A stretch of 64,000 nucleotides of DNA from Rhizobium sp. ACO-34A (GTDB lineage Bacteria > Pseudomonadota > Alphaproteobacteria > Rhizobiales > Rhizobiaceae). The notes under the pieces are model-generated. The model worked only from the letters and a program-made list of their open reading frames with translations, was not told the origin of the DNA and searched no databases. Of the stretch, positions 26,346-34,300 are shown one piece after another; the stretch's first letter is position 1; each line of letters opens with the position of its first letter. A program made the translations under genes and the position numbers. The stretch is taken from assembly GCA_002600635.1 (NCBI GenBank), contig CP021371.1, positions 1,491,001-1,555,000 on the forward strand. Reading direction: 5' to 3'.

Positions 26346-26835
26346 GGAAGCCAGCTTCTTTCAACGCGACATGGATCCGGCTGATCCGCTGAAGCAAGTG
26401 TACGGTTCGTAATTCGAGCCGCTCGATGATAAGGCTCTGCTCCTTTATCTGGCGCTTGAGTTGTGAGTTATTAGTGGATGTAAGATCATTGATGTCTGAC
26501 AATGCTTGGTAAAAAGCTGTAATAAGGTCTTTGTTGACACCGTGTTCGTAGTCTAGTTTTACGTATGACCATGTCCATAGTCCAAGCGAGGGGGCGTACC
26601 ACTCCCGAAGTCGCTTGCGGTCAGGTGGTATGGACAGGTTATTCGGAAGTTTGCCAGGGTTCTCGGCCGCAGATTGAGCCAGCGCAACTTTGCGAGTCAG
26701 CGATACTAAGCACCGTTGCTTTTTCTCAGGGCCGCTTAGGGTGTCGAACTCATCCTCCGTCATATCGCGATCCCAGCGCTCACCGGTCGGATATGGTATG
26801 AATTCGTACCTTTTAATTATAACGCTGCTTGCCAT
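26320..26835 (-). CDS. small coiled-coil partner of the recombinases (TnpC/GmtX-like position)
   Basis: This 171-aa protein has a basic N-terminal region (IIKRYEFIPYP, then PDRKRLREWY) and a C-terminal heptad-rich coiled coil of about 60 residues (NNSQLKRQIKEQSLIIERLELRTVHLLQRIS in outline, about residues 108-150). It overlaps both neighbours (23 and 26 bases). Tn554 TnpC and the third member of gamma-mobile-trio modules are small proteins in the same kind of place; TnpC sets orientation/efficiency. That analogy is by position and size, not by sequence identity. Confidence 0.65.
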   Translation of the reverse strand: MASSVIIKRYEFIPYPTGERWDRDMTEDEFDTLSGPEKKQRCLVSLTRKVALAQSAAENPGKLPNNLSIPPDRKRLREWYAPSLGLWTWSYVKLDYEHGVNKDLITAFYQALSDINDLTSTNNSQLKRQIKEQSLIIERLELRTVHLLQRISRIHVALKEAGFRDEDIRNL

Positions 26836-29182
26836 CGACGGCTGCCTCCGCTTGCTTCAAGGACGTAAGAATATCGTCAACGATCTTGCTTGCCCCCGCT
26901 GCGAGACCGGGTGTCGCAGCAAATTTGACCTCGCTTTGCATCTCCTCGATCTTGATTTTTACTTCAGCCTGGTTTGCGCTCAAAAGAACCGCGAGGGGAC
27001 AGCCAATGCATGGATGGGCTCCACTAAAGGCGTAGTTCGGCTTTTTTTCCTGATGCGTGCTCTCGTGCCCCTTGTTCTGGGGGTGTAGGGAAGATGCAGC
27101 AAGACAGTTCGCTGCCGCCGCGTCTACGGCGGAGCCGCGCTTGAAGTTGCAATACACGGGTACGCCCGGTACCGGCTCTAAGAAATTGGATGCGACGAAC
27201 TTGGTGACTTGAGCGATGACGTCGGCGCGCGCCCCTTCTTCGCCATTAGTAGGAATGGCCGACATCCGGATTCGTGCATATGCGGTACTTTCCATGTCAG
27301 AGAGGGCGTCGAGCAAGCGAGCTGCGCCTCTACCGATGGGTTTTTCGAAGCCGTCGTAAATGTCCATCATCGTTTTGACGAAAAACTCTTGCCTGACTTC
27401 GTTCCAGAGATTTGAGAGTTCGTCTCGGTCTTTGAGCGCCGTTTGCGCGTCTTCCAAATATTTTCGTTCCTGTTCGGACATTTCGGCAATTGTCTTGGCC
27501 GTGCGCCGCTGCACTTCAGTCCTGAGCCAAAGAACGGCACCGTTTTCATCGTCATCCATGTAGATGCCGGTCATATCGGCCGAGCTATGCCTAAGCATCC
27601 AGCTTGTTGCATCGAACGACCGCCAGAGATTGCCGTGATAGAAACTTATGACAAAGCCTTTTCGGTACATATGGAAATTCAACTGCCACACATGGCTGTC
27701 AGCAGGAGGAGGGACGCCCGCAATGGTCGCGAATTCAACGAGACGGTTGGCAAATCTAGTATCCACGAGCATGGTCTTGCCGTCGCCCATGTCGCTCTTA
27801 AATCTGAAAAGGAAGGGGCTGTTAGACGCCATTCGGACAGGTTCAGATAGCTTCTCAAGTAGTTCGATCGCGCTTCGTACAGCATCAGGGACGGGGATCG
27901 CGTCGACCGCGCGGATAGTTTTCTCGATATAGATAGAGAACATAAGCCCAGTCGGACCGGTCGAAAGACAATTAGCGGTCAGCGATTCTACTTCACCACG
28001 GCGCCTGGCCGTAAAGATACCGATGACCATTGCACAAGCGACGTACAGCATGGACACTGCAGTGCTAAGAGGCAAGCGTTCACCAACGTCAATCTTAGAA
28101 CTGAGTACTAGGCTGAGTTTTGGCAACTCTTCCGGCCAGTCGATGTCTAGCTGTCGATGTAACGAAGCGATGCGGGACGCGTAGTCCTTAGCGTTACTTA
28201 CCGACTTTGACCGAAGCTCGAGCGCTCTCAAGATATACGGGCTGAAAGTAATCACCCACTGGGCGGCAGCGGAAAGTAGACGCATCATGTCGTGCGGGTA
28301 TAACGCGGACGTTCGTTTTCCCTTGCTGCTAAATTTGAACACTGGGAATTCCGGGTGGAAATTCAGTCCCGGTTCGAGAAGGATATTCTTAACAGTAAGC
28401 CTGTCTAGTGTCTCCCATCCCCGAAACCTGTTACCAGAATTTGCCGGCCCGTTAGTATGGCGAAGGTCGTTAACCCGTATCGCGACAATCTCCGGATCGA
28501 TACCCTCTTTTTCCATGAACAACGGGAAACGCTTTTTGAATGCATTTTCAAAGCGCGAGGAATGAGCGAGTGATTTCGCTGTGACACCTAGGATTGACGC
28601 GATTTTTGCCCATTGAAGGCGAAATTTACGCCCGTGTGTGAGTTTCGGTAGCTCAAAACCCGGAAGTTCAAGAAGTTCATCAAGCCACGATATTACCGGG
28701 AGAAAGTCGACAATGTCGCCGGACCTGACGTCGTCTGCGAACTGATCGAAGTGATTTGTCGTTAAGGCTGCGAAACTTTGCACAGCGTTGGCGTTGCACC
28801 ACCGTAGGAGGTCATCGACGCGATCCATTCTTCGAAGAGCGCTCTTCGGAGACGCCTTCCTCATCATTCCTGTCCCGGAAAGTACCTCTAAACAAAAAAA
28901 CCGGCGCCTGAGCGCTGTGAGATACTCCGACTCATAAGTGCGGTTTAGGATGAAGGCGAGGGAGTCCGAAAAGCTGACTGGAATTTCGGCTCCACGAACT
29001 AAAAGTGGGTCGGCATCCCGTACCAGCCAATTCACCTGCAACAGGTCCCTTCTGCCAGCCGCAGCATTACCTTCAAAGCACATTGTCTCCGACGACGTCC
29101 CGACAATGCAGCTTGGAATCAATGTCCGGGACAGCGCATCCTCATAGACGCGGATAAAAAAATTCAAATCAAAGGCGCTCAT
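26813..29182 (-). CDS. large tyrosine recombinase (operon gene 2)
   Basis: This 789-aa protein has catalytic-type boxes in the middle: FTARRRGEVESL (Arg, about residue 394), FHMYRKGFVISFYHG (HxxR, about 505), and LRHSSADMTGIYMDD with His and the nucleophile Tyr (about 533-545). A C-terminal extension of about 240 residues carries several cysteines (VYCNF, NCLAA, GAHPCIGCPLA), a possible metal-binding finger, then a helical region. It starts within the stop of the upstream recombinase-like gene (ATGA) and overlaps the downstream small gene. It is much longer than simple integrases, resembling TnpB-size recombinases of Tn554-like elements. Confidence 0.82.
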   Translation of the reverse strand: MSAFDLNFFIRVYEDALSRTLIPSCIVGTSSETMCFEGNAAAGRRDLLQVNWLVRDADPLLVRGAEIPVSFSDSLAFILNRTYESEYLTALRRRFFCLEVLSGTGMMRKASPKSALRRMDRVDDLLRWCNANAVQSFAALTTNHFDQFADDVRSGDIVDFLPVISWLDELLELPGFELPKLTHGRKFRLQWAKIASILGVTAKSLAHSSRFENAFKKRFPLFMEKEGIDPEIVAIRVNDLRHTNGPANSGNRFRGWETLDRLTVKNILLEPGLNFHPEFPVFKFSSKGKRTSALYPHDMMRLLSAAAQWVITFSPYILRALELRSKSVSNAKDYASRIASLHRQLDIDWPEELPKLSLVLSSKIDVGERLPLSTAVSMLYVACAMVIGIFTARRRGEVESLTANCLSTGPTGLMFSIYIEKTIRAVDAIPVPDAVRSAIELLEKLSEPVRMASNSPFLFRFKSDMGDGKTMLVDTRFANRLVEFATIAGVPPPADSHVWQLNFHMYRKGFVISFYHGNLWRSFDATSWMLRHSSADMTGIYMDDDENGAVLWLRTEVQRRTAKTIAEMSEQERKYLEDAQTALKDRDELSNLWNEVRQEFFVKTMMDIYDGFEKPIGRGAARLLDALSDMESTAYARIRMSAIPTNGEEGARADVIAQVTKFVASNFLEPVPGVPVYCNFKRGSAVDAAAANCLAASSLHPQNKGHESTHQEKKPNYAFSGAHPCIGCPLAVLLSANQAEVKIKIEEMQSEVKFAATPGLAAGASKIVDDILTSLKQAEAAVDGKQRYN

Positions 29183-31047
29183 CGGAATATATCCAAGATT
29201 CGAGGAAGCAAAATCGCGCCGCTTTTGAGTTTGCAGCGCGTTTGCCTTACCCCTTCTCGATAAACGTCACCAAATCCGCTGTCGAACGCGTGCTTCCTGA
29301 TCGCTTTTATGAATGCCAGTAGAGGAACGCCCTGGACTTGCCAGCGCTGCGGGCCGATAAATTTCCTCGATTTTATTAAAGAGAGTTTTATACAATATAT
29401 TTCTATCAGCCGTTCTAAAGAAGGCTCAAAGGTAAGGTATTCTGTGTCGGTAACCGTCTGAGATTTGCGGGCGATGGTCAGCGAAGCTGAGATCCCAGAC
29501 ACGACTGACATGTATGAAAACCATTCTAGGTCACCAGCCGGTACACGCAATTTAACTGCGAGTTCAGGTGATTTTGCGACCAACTCAGCTTGGATGCAGT
29601 TTTGCCAGAATGCTTGTGCCTCGTTTAGCTCTTGTTGCTGCACCTTGTCGTCGTAGTGAGTTAAGATTGTACGCGACGAAGAGTGGTTTGAGGCGTAGCT
29701 GGCTAGACTGACGGACCGGAGGCTCCGCCTCTTGGCGTTGATATATGACTGTCTGATGGTCTGATATCCTATGCCTTTGGTGCTCAAGCTTTCGCCTAGC
29801 TTATAGCCAGCAATATCTCCCTCCGCTGAAGTTATCCCACTCTGCGAAATCGCTAAAAAGAAACGGTCCTGGATACGCCCCAAGTCAAATCTGCGCAAAG
29901 GAGCTACTAATTCTTGATATCGGTCGAAAATGGCAAGAGTCGTATTATCTTCGATCACACAGGAATTTGCGCTTTCAGAATTTTGCTCATCTGATATTTG
30001 CGCTTCCCACAAGAAATCCAATTTGTCTTGGTCAAGGTCAAAACGCCTGAAGCCTCGTTCCAAATGGGCGGCCACGTAATGGTCCGCGCGATTTTTGAAC
30101 GCTGCAAGAAATGCTTGGTCACCCATTGCGCTTTTGCTGCCAGTTCTAAACGCGTATGGCTCCGCAGGAAGCAGATCGATTTGCTCCTTGTTCCAGCCGG
30201 TTGCTATGCAGAAAAGTATCTTGACCGCGATTGTGCACGGTACGCTCGCGCCGAGGCAACCATATGCGTGTTGATAAAGCTCTTTGGTGGTAAAGGCTCT
30301 ATCGTTTGTCACAACCGGGAATCCAGCTTCCCGCCAGACAGCGGGAAAGTGCAAGCCGTGGTGAGGATGTCGGTGAGTTGGTGCTGCACCGCAATCAATC
30401 TCTCGTTTCAGTGAAAAAAGCAGGTTTCGAACAAGGCTCCACGATTTGCCTATCGCTCTAGGCGTTTGCTCGTCTCGAAGAATGGTCTGCCCGATTTTAA
30501 ACACCGACTCCCATTTCTGGAAAACCAAGAGCGCGTCGTCACGGAGCAACTGTAAAGCGGCCTCATCTCGCTTGGCCGCTGGTACCCCTCGAAGTTTTTG
30601 AAGGTCCAAATCTCCCAACGATATCCCGACCTGTGGGGGTGCGTTAGGTGTTGGCATTATCTTTCTGTGAAACTGAGGATAGGGCCGGTCCGGCAAATTT
30701 CCGAGGGCTGTAAAAACCTCGCTAATGTGAACCTGAGTTCGCCTCGGCCAGTCTTTTCGGAAGTAAGCAGCGTTCGATTCTAAGTACCGCGAGATAGTCA
30801 TAGAAAGCTGAGATGTCGCTGCGTCAGGTGAGTTTTCCGGATATCGACCATAGCGAATTAGGGAGATGAACGGATCCCGCAGTTCAGCGGGCGCTGTCCC
30901 CGCCCAAGTCAGGAATCTCCTGAAACGGGAATCTGCCACGTCGGATGCAACAGTCCGAGCATCAGCGCAAAATGTTACGCCGTAAAGTTTTTCGAGATTT
31001 GACCAACTCGGTATGCGATTAGGTGCCGCTCTTATAGGAGTGCGCAT
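29179..31047 (-). CDS. degenerate tyrosine-recombinase-like protein (operon gene 1)
   Basis: This 622-aa protein is the first gene of the recombinase operon, starting 77 bases inside the right inverted repeat. The fold signature can be followed, but key residues are changed. Box I reads CIATGWNKEQIDLL with no Arg where TGLR is usual; box II reads YQTIRQSY, with Gln replacing the catalytic His; the last box SNHSSSRTILTHYDD keeps a His and a Tyr ten residues on. It is therefore probably a structural or site-recognition partner rather than a catalyst. The 5' side has gaggt about 8 bases before the ATG. The last four bases (ATGA) are shared with the next gene. Confidence 0.75.
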   Translation of the reverse strand: MRTPIRAAPNRIPSWSNLEKLYGVTFCADARTVASDVADSRFRRFLTWAGTAPAELRDPFISLIRYGRYPENSPDAATSQLSMTISRYLESNAAYFRKDWPRRTQVHISEVFTALGNLPDRPYPQFHRKIMPTPNAPPQVGISLGDLDLQKLRGVPAAKRDEAALQLLRDDALLVFQKWESVFKIGQTILRDEQTPRAIGKSWSLVRNLLFSLKREIDCGAAPTHRHPHHGLHFPAVWREAGFPVVTNDRAFTTKELYQHAYGCLGASVPCTIAVKILFCIATGWNKEQIDLLPAEPYAFRTGSKSAMGDQAFLAAFKNRADHYVAAHLERGFRRFDLDQDKLDFLWEAQISDEQNSESANSCVIEDNTTLAIFDRYQELVAPLRRFDLGRIQDRFFLAISQSGITSAEGDIAGYKLGESLSTKGIGYQTIRQSYINAKRRSLRSVSLASYASNHSSSRTILTHYDDKVQQQELNEAQAFWQNCIQAELVAKSPELAVKLRVPAGDLEWFSYMSVVSGISASLTIARKSQTVTDTEYLTFEPSLERLIEIYCIKLSLIKSRKFIGPQRWQVQGVPLLAFIKAIRKHAFDSGFGDVYREGVRQTRCKLKSGAILLPRILDIFR

Positions 31048-31060
31048 ACTTCGACCTCGT

Positions 31061-31076
31061 ATGGCTTAAAAGCCAT
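31061..31076. promoter_or_regulatory. hairpin/palindrome in the promoter region of the recombinase operon
   Basis: atggctt-aa-aagccat, a 7-bp inverted repeat between the right terminal repeat and the first recombinase gene. It may be an operator for self-control or an arm site. Only the symmetry is seen. Confidence 0.35.
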
Positions 31077-31123
31077 GCCTACCAGCTCTTCTACACTTTG
31101 AACCACATCACACCTATTAGATC

Positions 31124-31136
31124 AATAAGTGAAAAC
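31124..31136 (-). repeat. right terminal inverted repeat
   Basis: aataagtgaaaac, the exact reverse complement of 1850-1862. It directly abuts the resumed host gene. Confidence 0.8.
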
Positions 31137-31137
31137 T
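31134..31137 (+). repeat. right copy of 4-bp junction sequence aact
   Basis: Matches 1846-1849 and overlaps the last three bases of the right inverted repeat. The host codon TAC resumes at 31137. Confidence 0.5.
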
Positions 31138-32801
31138 ACTGGCGGACCGGCCACTGGCTGAACGGGCGGCTGGGCACGGCGACGCTGGCCGATACGCTTG
31201 CCGCGATCCTCGACGACCATGGTTTCCACGACTACGACGTATCAGAGGTTACGGGCGATCTCGGCGGCTATGTGCAGGGCGATCTCGCTTCCGCACGCAG
31301 CCTGATTGAGCCGCTGGCTGAGGCTTTCCTGATCGAGGTGATCGAGGATGGCACGGTCCTGCGCTTTCGTTCGCGAGCGGCGGCGGGTCTGGCCGCGACA
31401 GCGATTCCGGTTCTTGCCGATATCGAGGGCGAGCCGCTGTGGCGGGAAACGCGCGGGCATGACAGCGATTTCGCCGCGGAAGCCATGCTGACCTTCTACG
31501 ACCCGGCGGCAGACTACGCCGAGGCAAGCGTTCGCTCGCGCCGGGTGGAGGCGGCGACCACGCGCCAGCTTGCCCGCGATCTGGCCGCCGTCATTCCCGA
31601 GGAAACGGCGCTTGCGGCGGCGGAAGCCATGCTGCGCGACCACCGTGTCGGGCGCCGGCGGCTGGAACTCTCGCTTGGACCGGGCGAACTCGAGGTGCAG
31701 CCCGGGGATATCCTGAGTTTTCCCGAGGGGCCGGCGGGACGCTTCCTGGTCGAGGAAATCGACGATGGCACGGCACGCCGACTGACGCTGCGGGAGGTGG
31801 CGGCAGCGACGTCGGCGCTCAGGGTCTCGGCGGCGGATGGACGTATCACCGGCAATCCGGCGTCGGCGGGTTTCGCTCCGCTTCTCGCCTTCATGGACCT
31901 GCCGCAATACGAGGCGGGCGAGGCGGCGAGCTTTGCGCGGGTCGCGGGCTTCTGCCGGCCGTGGCGGCGCATTGCGATATCGGCTTCCGTCGAGGCGGAG
32001 GGCTATGGGCTGCGCACGATTATCGAGCGCCCCGCGACCATGGGGGCGTTGGCCGCACCCATGGTCTCTGGGGTATCCGGACGTTTTGACATGGCGCGTC
32101 CGGTGGACGTGACGCTTTCCTTCGGCGGCCTTTCCTCTGCGAGCCGTCTGGCGGTGCTGAATGGCGCAAACCGGATCGCGGTGCGCTCGAACGACGGGAG
32201 CTGGGAAATCCTCGCCTTCGCCGGAGCGGAGGAAATTGCCGAGGGGCGCTGGCGGCTCACGGCTTTGCTGAGGGGGCTTGCGGGCACGGAGGATGCGATG
32301 GCCGCCGGTGCCGCGGAAGGCGCGACCGTCGTGCTGCTGGATGAGGCGGTGAAGCCGCTGGACCTCGCGGGCGAAGAGGCTGGGCTGGCGCTGAACTACA
32401 TCGCCGAGGCGGTCGGTGGGGTGGTCGCTGCTAAGGGACCGTTCGTCTTTACCGGTGGCATGAGGGCGGAAACGCCGATTGCACCGGTGCATCTGCGGGC
32501 CACCAGAGCGCCGGAGGGCGGTATCGCACTCGGCTGGGTTCGGCGCGGTCGCGTCGATGCCGACAACTGGCTGGGCGCGGACATTCCGCTCGATGAGGTG
32601 AGGGAGACCTATCGGGTCGAAATCCTGGATGAGGATACAGTTGTGCGCACGGTGGAGGCTGATGAGGCGCGCTGGATCTATCCACAGGCGCTGGAGCTGG
32701 TCGATTTCGGAGCGGCGCAGACGTCGCTCAGGTTTCGCGTCCGGCAGATCGGGCGGGTGGCGGCAGGGATTATCGCCGAGGCGGTGGTGGCGGTGGAGTG
32801 A
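31137..32801 (+). pseudogene. GTA/phage tail TIM-barrel baseplate protein, 3' part
   Basis: Host codons resume with Tyr-Trp-Arg-Thr-Gly-His-Trp-Leu-Asn-Gly-Arg-Leu-Gly, a conserved segment of gp15-type GTA tail proteins that in intact homologues follows the DGGN end of the 5' half. The remaining ~554 residues include the phage-tail-like domain (PGDILSFPEGPAGRFLVEEI) and the C-terminal fibronectin-like region. The frame extends upstream into the element to a TTG at 31098, so re-initiation of this half is conceivable but unproven. Without the 5' half the protein is not expected to work. Confidence 0.9.
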
Positions 32802-32815
32802 CGTCAGGCGTTTGG

Positions 32816-32875
32816 CACGGCCCCTCATCGGCCTGCCGGCACCTTCTCCCCGCAGACGGAGAGAAGGGACAAGCG
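32816..32875. repeat. RIME-like rhizobial intergenic repeat
   Basis: cccctcatcggcctgccggcaccttctcc... with the ccttctc/gagaagg stem (32842-32848 with 32861-32867). This is the familiar Rhizobium intergenic mosaic element pattern, between the GTA gene and a small membrane-protein gene. Confidence 0.75.
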
Positions 32876-32972
32876 GTACGGCCGAGCGAGAAGCCGTCAC
32901 GCTCCTCGACAAGCCGACCGGTCAACATCTTGCGCCTGAAAACAATCAACCAAGCAGCAGAAGGAGCATGGC

Positions 32973-33200
32973 ATGAACGACCTGAAGCAGTGGTATCAGT
33001 CGAAGACGGTTTGGGGCGCGCTGATCGCGATTGCGGCGTCTGCGCTGCGGCTGGCGGGGTTCGAACTGACTGCGGCCGACCAGTTGCAGCTTGCCGACAT
33101 CGCGGTTTCGGCGGCTGGGGCGCTCGGTGGCCTGCTTGCGATCTACGGGCGTCTGAAAGCGACGCGGGGCATCGAAACACGCAAGATGAACCCGATGTAA
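32973..33200 (+). CDS. small membrane protein, GTA/holin-like
   Basis: This 75-aa protein has a good ribosome site (aaggag just before the ATG). A hydrophobic N-terminal half with two short membrane-like segments (TVWGALIAIAASALRLAG and IAVSAAGALGGLLAIYG) is followed by a basic tail. The TVWGALIAI opening recalls holin-like proteins of prophage and GTA-type clusters, and the position behind gp15 supports that. Function is inferred only from size and context. Confidence 0.6.
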   Translation: MNDLKQWYQSKTVWGALIAIAASALRLAGFELTAADQLQLADIAVSAAGALGGLLAIYGRLKATRGIETRKMNPM

Positions 33201-33276
33201 CCAGCATTCATTTGCCATTCAGACGTCATGCGATACATAATCCGGCAACAGTAAAAGTAGTCCGGAAGAATTAGCT

Positions 33277-33564
33277 ATGGCATCATTGATGGTCATCACG
33301 GGTCTGGCGGCCGGCCTCGCGGTCCCCTCGTGGCCGTATTTCGCGTCCGATGCCACGACGCCGGCGCCCGTGCTCATTCAGTCGCAGGACGACAGTAGCC
33401 GTGCGAGAACCGATTGCCGCGAAGCCGCGGCAAGGGCTGTTTCCGAGGTCGGAGGACAGCTCCTTTCGGTGCGCCAGTCCGGCGGCCAGTGCATCATCAC
33501 GGTGCTCGTGCCCGGCAGCGGCAACGAGCGCCCACGCAAGGTGACGATGCAGGTTTCGGAATAA
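33277..33564 (+). CDS. feuN: small exported protein, FeuN-like
   Basis: This 95-aa protein has an N-terminal signal-like hydrophobic stretch (MVITGLAAGLAVPSW) and a short secreted domain with two Cys (TDCREAA and GGQCIITV). In Sinorhizobium a small periplasmic protein, FeuN, encoded directly before feuP restrains the sensor kinase FeuQ. Position (76 bases before feuP), size and signal peptide agree; the sequence match itself was not tested. Confidence 0.65.
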   Translation: MASLMVITGLAAGLAVPSWPYFASDATTPAPVLIQSQDDSSRARTDCREAAARAVSEVGGQLLSVRQSGGQCIITVLVPGSGNERPRKVTMQVSE

Positions 33565-33639
33565 CCGAAATTTCAAACAATCAACCGTCCCGACGGTGAT
33601 CGCGCCGGGACGGACGCAGGCAGGCAGGGGGCAAATCTT

Positions 33640-34299
33640 ATGCGCATTCTCGTCGTCGAAGACGATGTCAATCTCAGCCGGCAGCTCGTCGAAGCGCTGC
33701 AGGAGGCTGGCTATGTGGTCGACAAGGCCATGGATGGCGAGGAAGGTCACTTCCTCGGCGATACCGAGCCCTATGACGCGGTGATCCTCGATATCGGCCT
33801 GCCGGAAATGGACGGTATCACCGTGCTGGAGAAATGGAGGGCCGCCGGCCGCGTCATGCCGGTACTGATCCTGACCGCCCGCGACCGGTGGAGCGACAAG
33901 GTGGCCGGTATCGATGCCGGTGCCGACGACTATGTCGCCAAGCCGTTCCATGTCGAGGAAGTGCTGGCGCGTATCCGCGCCCTGATCCGCCGGGCGGCGG
34001 GCCATGCCTCGTCGGAAATCGTTTGCGGTCCAGTCCGTCTCGACACCAAGAGCTCCAAGGCGACCGTCAACGGCGTGGCGCTGAAGCTGACCTCGCACGA
34101 GTACCGGCTGCTCTCCTACCTCATGCACCACATGGGCGAGGTCGTGTCGCGCACCGAGCTTGTCGAGCATCTCTACGATCAGGATTTCGACCGCGATTCC
34201 AACACCATCGAGGTTTTCGTCGGACGGCTGCGCAAGAAGATCGGCATCGACATGATCGAGACCGTGCGCGGTCTCGGCTACCGCATCCAAGCGCCCTGA
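33640..34299 (+). CDS. feuP: OmpR-family response regulator FeuP
   Basis: This 219-aa protein has a receiver domain with the acidic pair VVEDD, phospho-acceptor ILDIGLPEMDG (Asp about 51) and KPFHVEE Lys, then an OmpR-type winged helix ending ETVRGLGYRIQAP. It is followed one base later by the cognate sensor gene. In rhizobia FeuPQ controls cyclic-glucan export and symbiosis genes. Symbol assigned from gene order (feuN-P-Q) and sequence likeness as recalled. Confidence 0.8.
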   Translation: MRILVVEDDVNLSRQLVEALQEAGYVVDKAMDGEEGHFLGDTEPYDAVILDIGLPEMDGITVLEKWRAAGRVMPVLILTARDRWSDKVAGIDAGADDYVAKPFHVEEVLARIRALIRRAAGHASSEIVCGPVRLDTKSSKATVNGVALKLTSHEYRLLSYLMHHMGEVVSRTELVEHLYDQDFDRDSNTIEVFVGRLRKKIGIDMIETVRGLGYRIQAP

Positions 34300-34300
34300 C

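Larger units (their letters stand above)
1850..31137. mobile_element. 29.3-kb integrative element with a four-gene tyrosine-recombinase operon, ars locus and defence cargo
   Basis: The boundaries come from the host gene split at 1848/31137: excision leaves GGC GGC AAC TAC TGG CGG, restoring the frame. A perfect 13-bp inverted repeat (gttttcacttatt) lies at 1850-1862 and, in reverse, at 31124-31136. The tetranucleotide aact is present at both junctions (1846-1849 and 31134-31137), so the exact cross-over inside it cannot be placed. One copy is counted as part of the element, hence the end at 31137. No conjugation, relaxase, replication or phage structural genes were seen, so the element probably moves by its own recombinases and spreads on other vehicles. 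Its cargo is arsenic resistance plus several defence-like genes. Confidence 0.9.

Noticed and set aside
1850..31137. Integrative conjugative element or prophage
   Set aside because: No relaxase, type IV secretion, replication, capsid or terminase genes were seen between the ends.
31242..32912. 556-codon minus-strand frame
   Set aside because: Antisense to the GTA tail gene 3' half; Arg-rich shadow.
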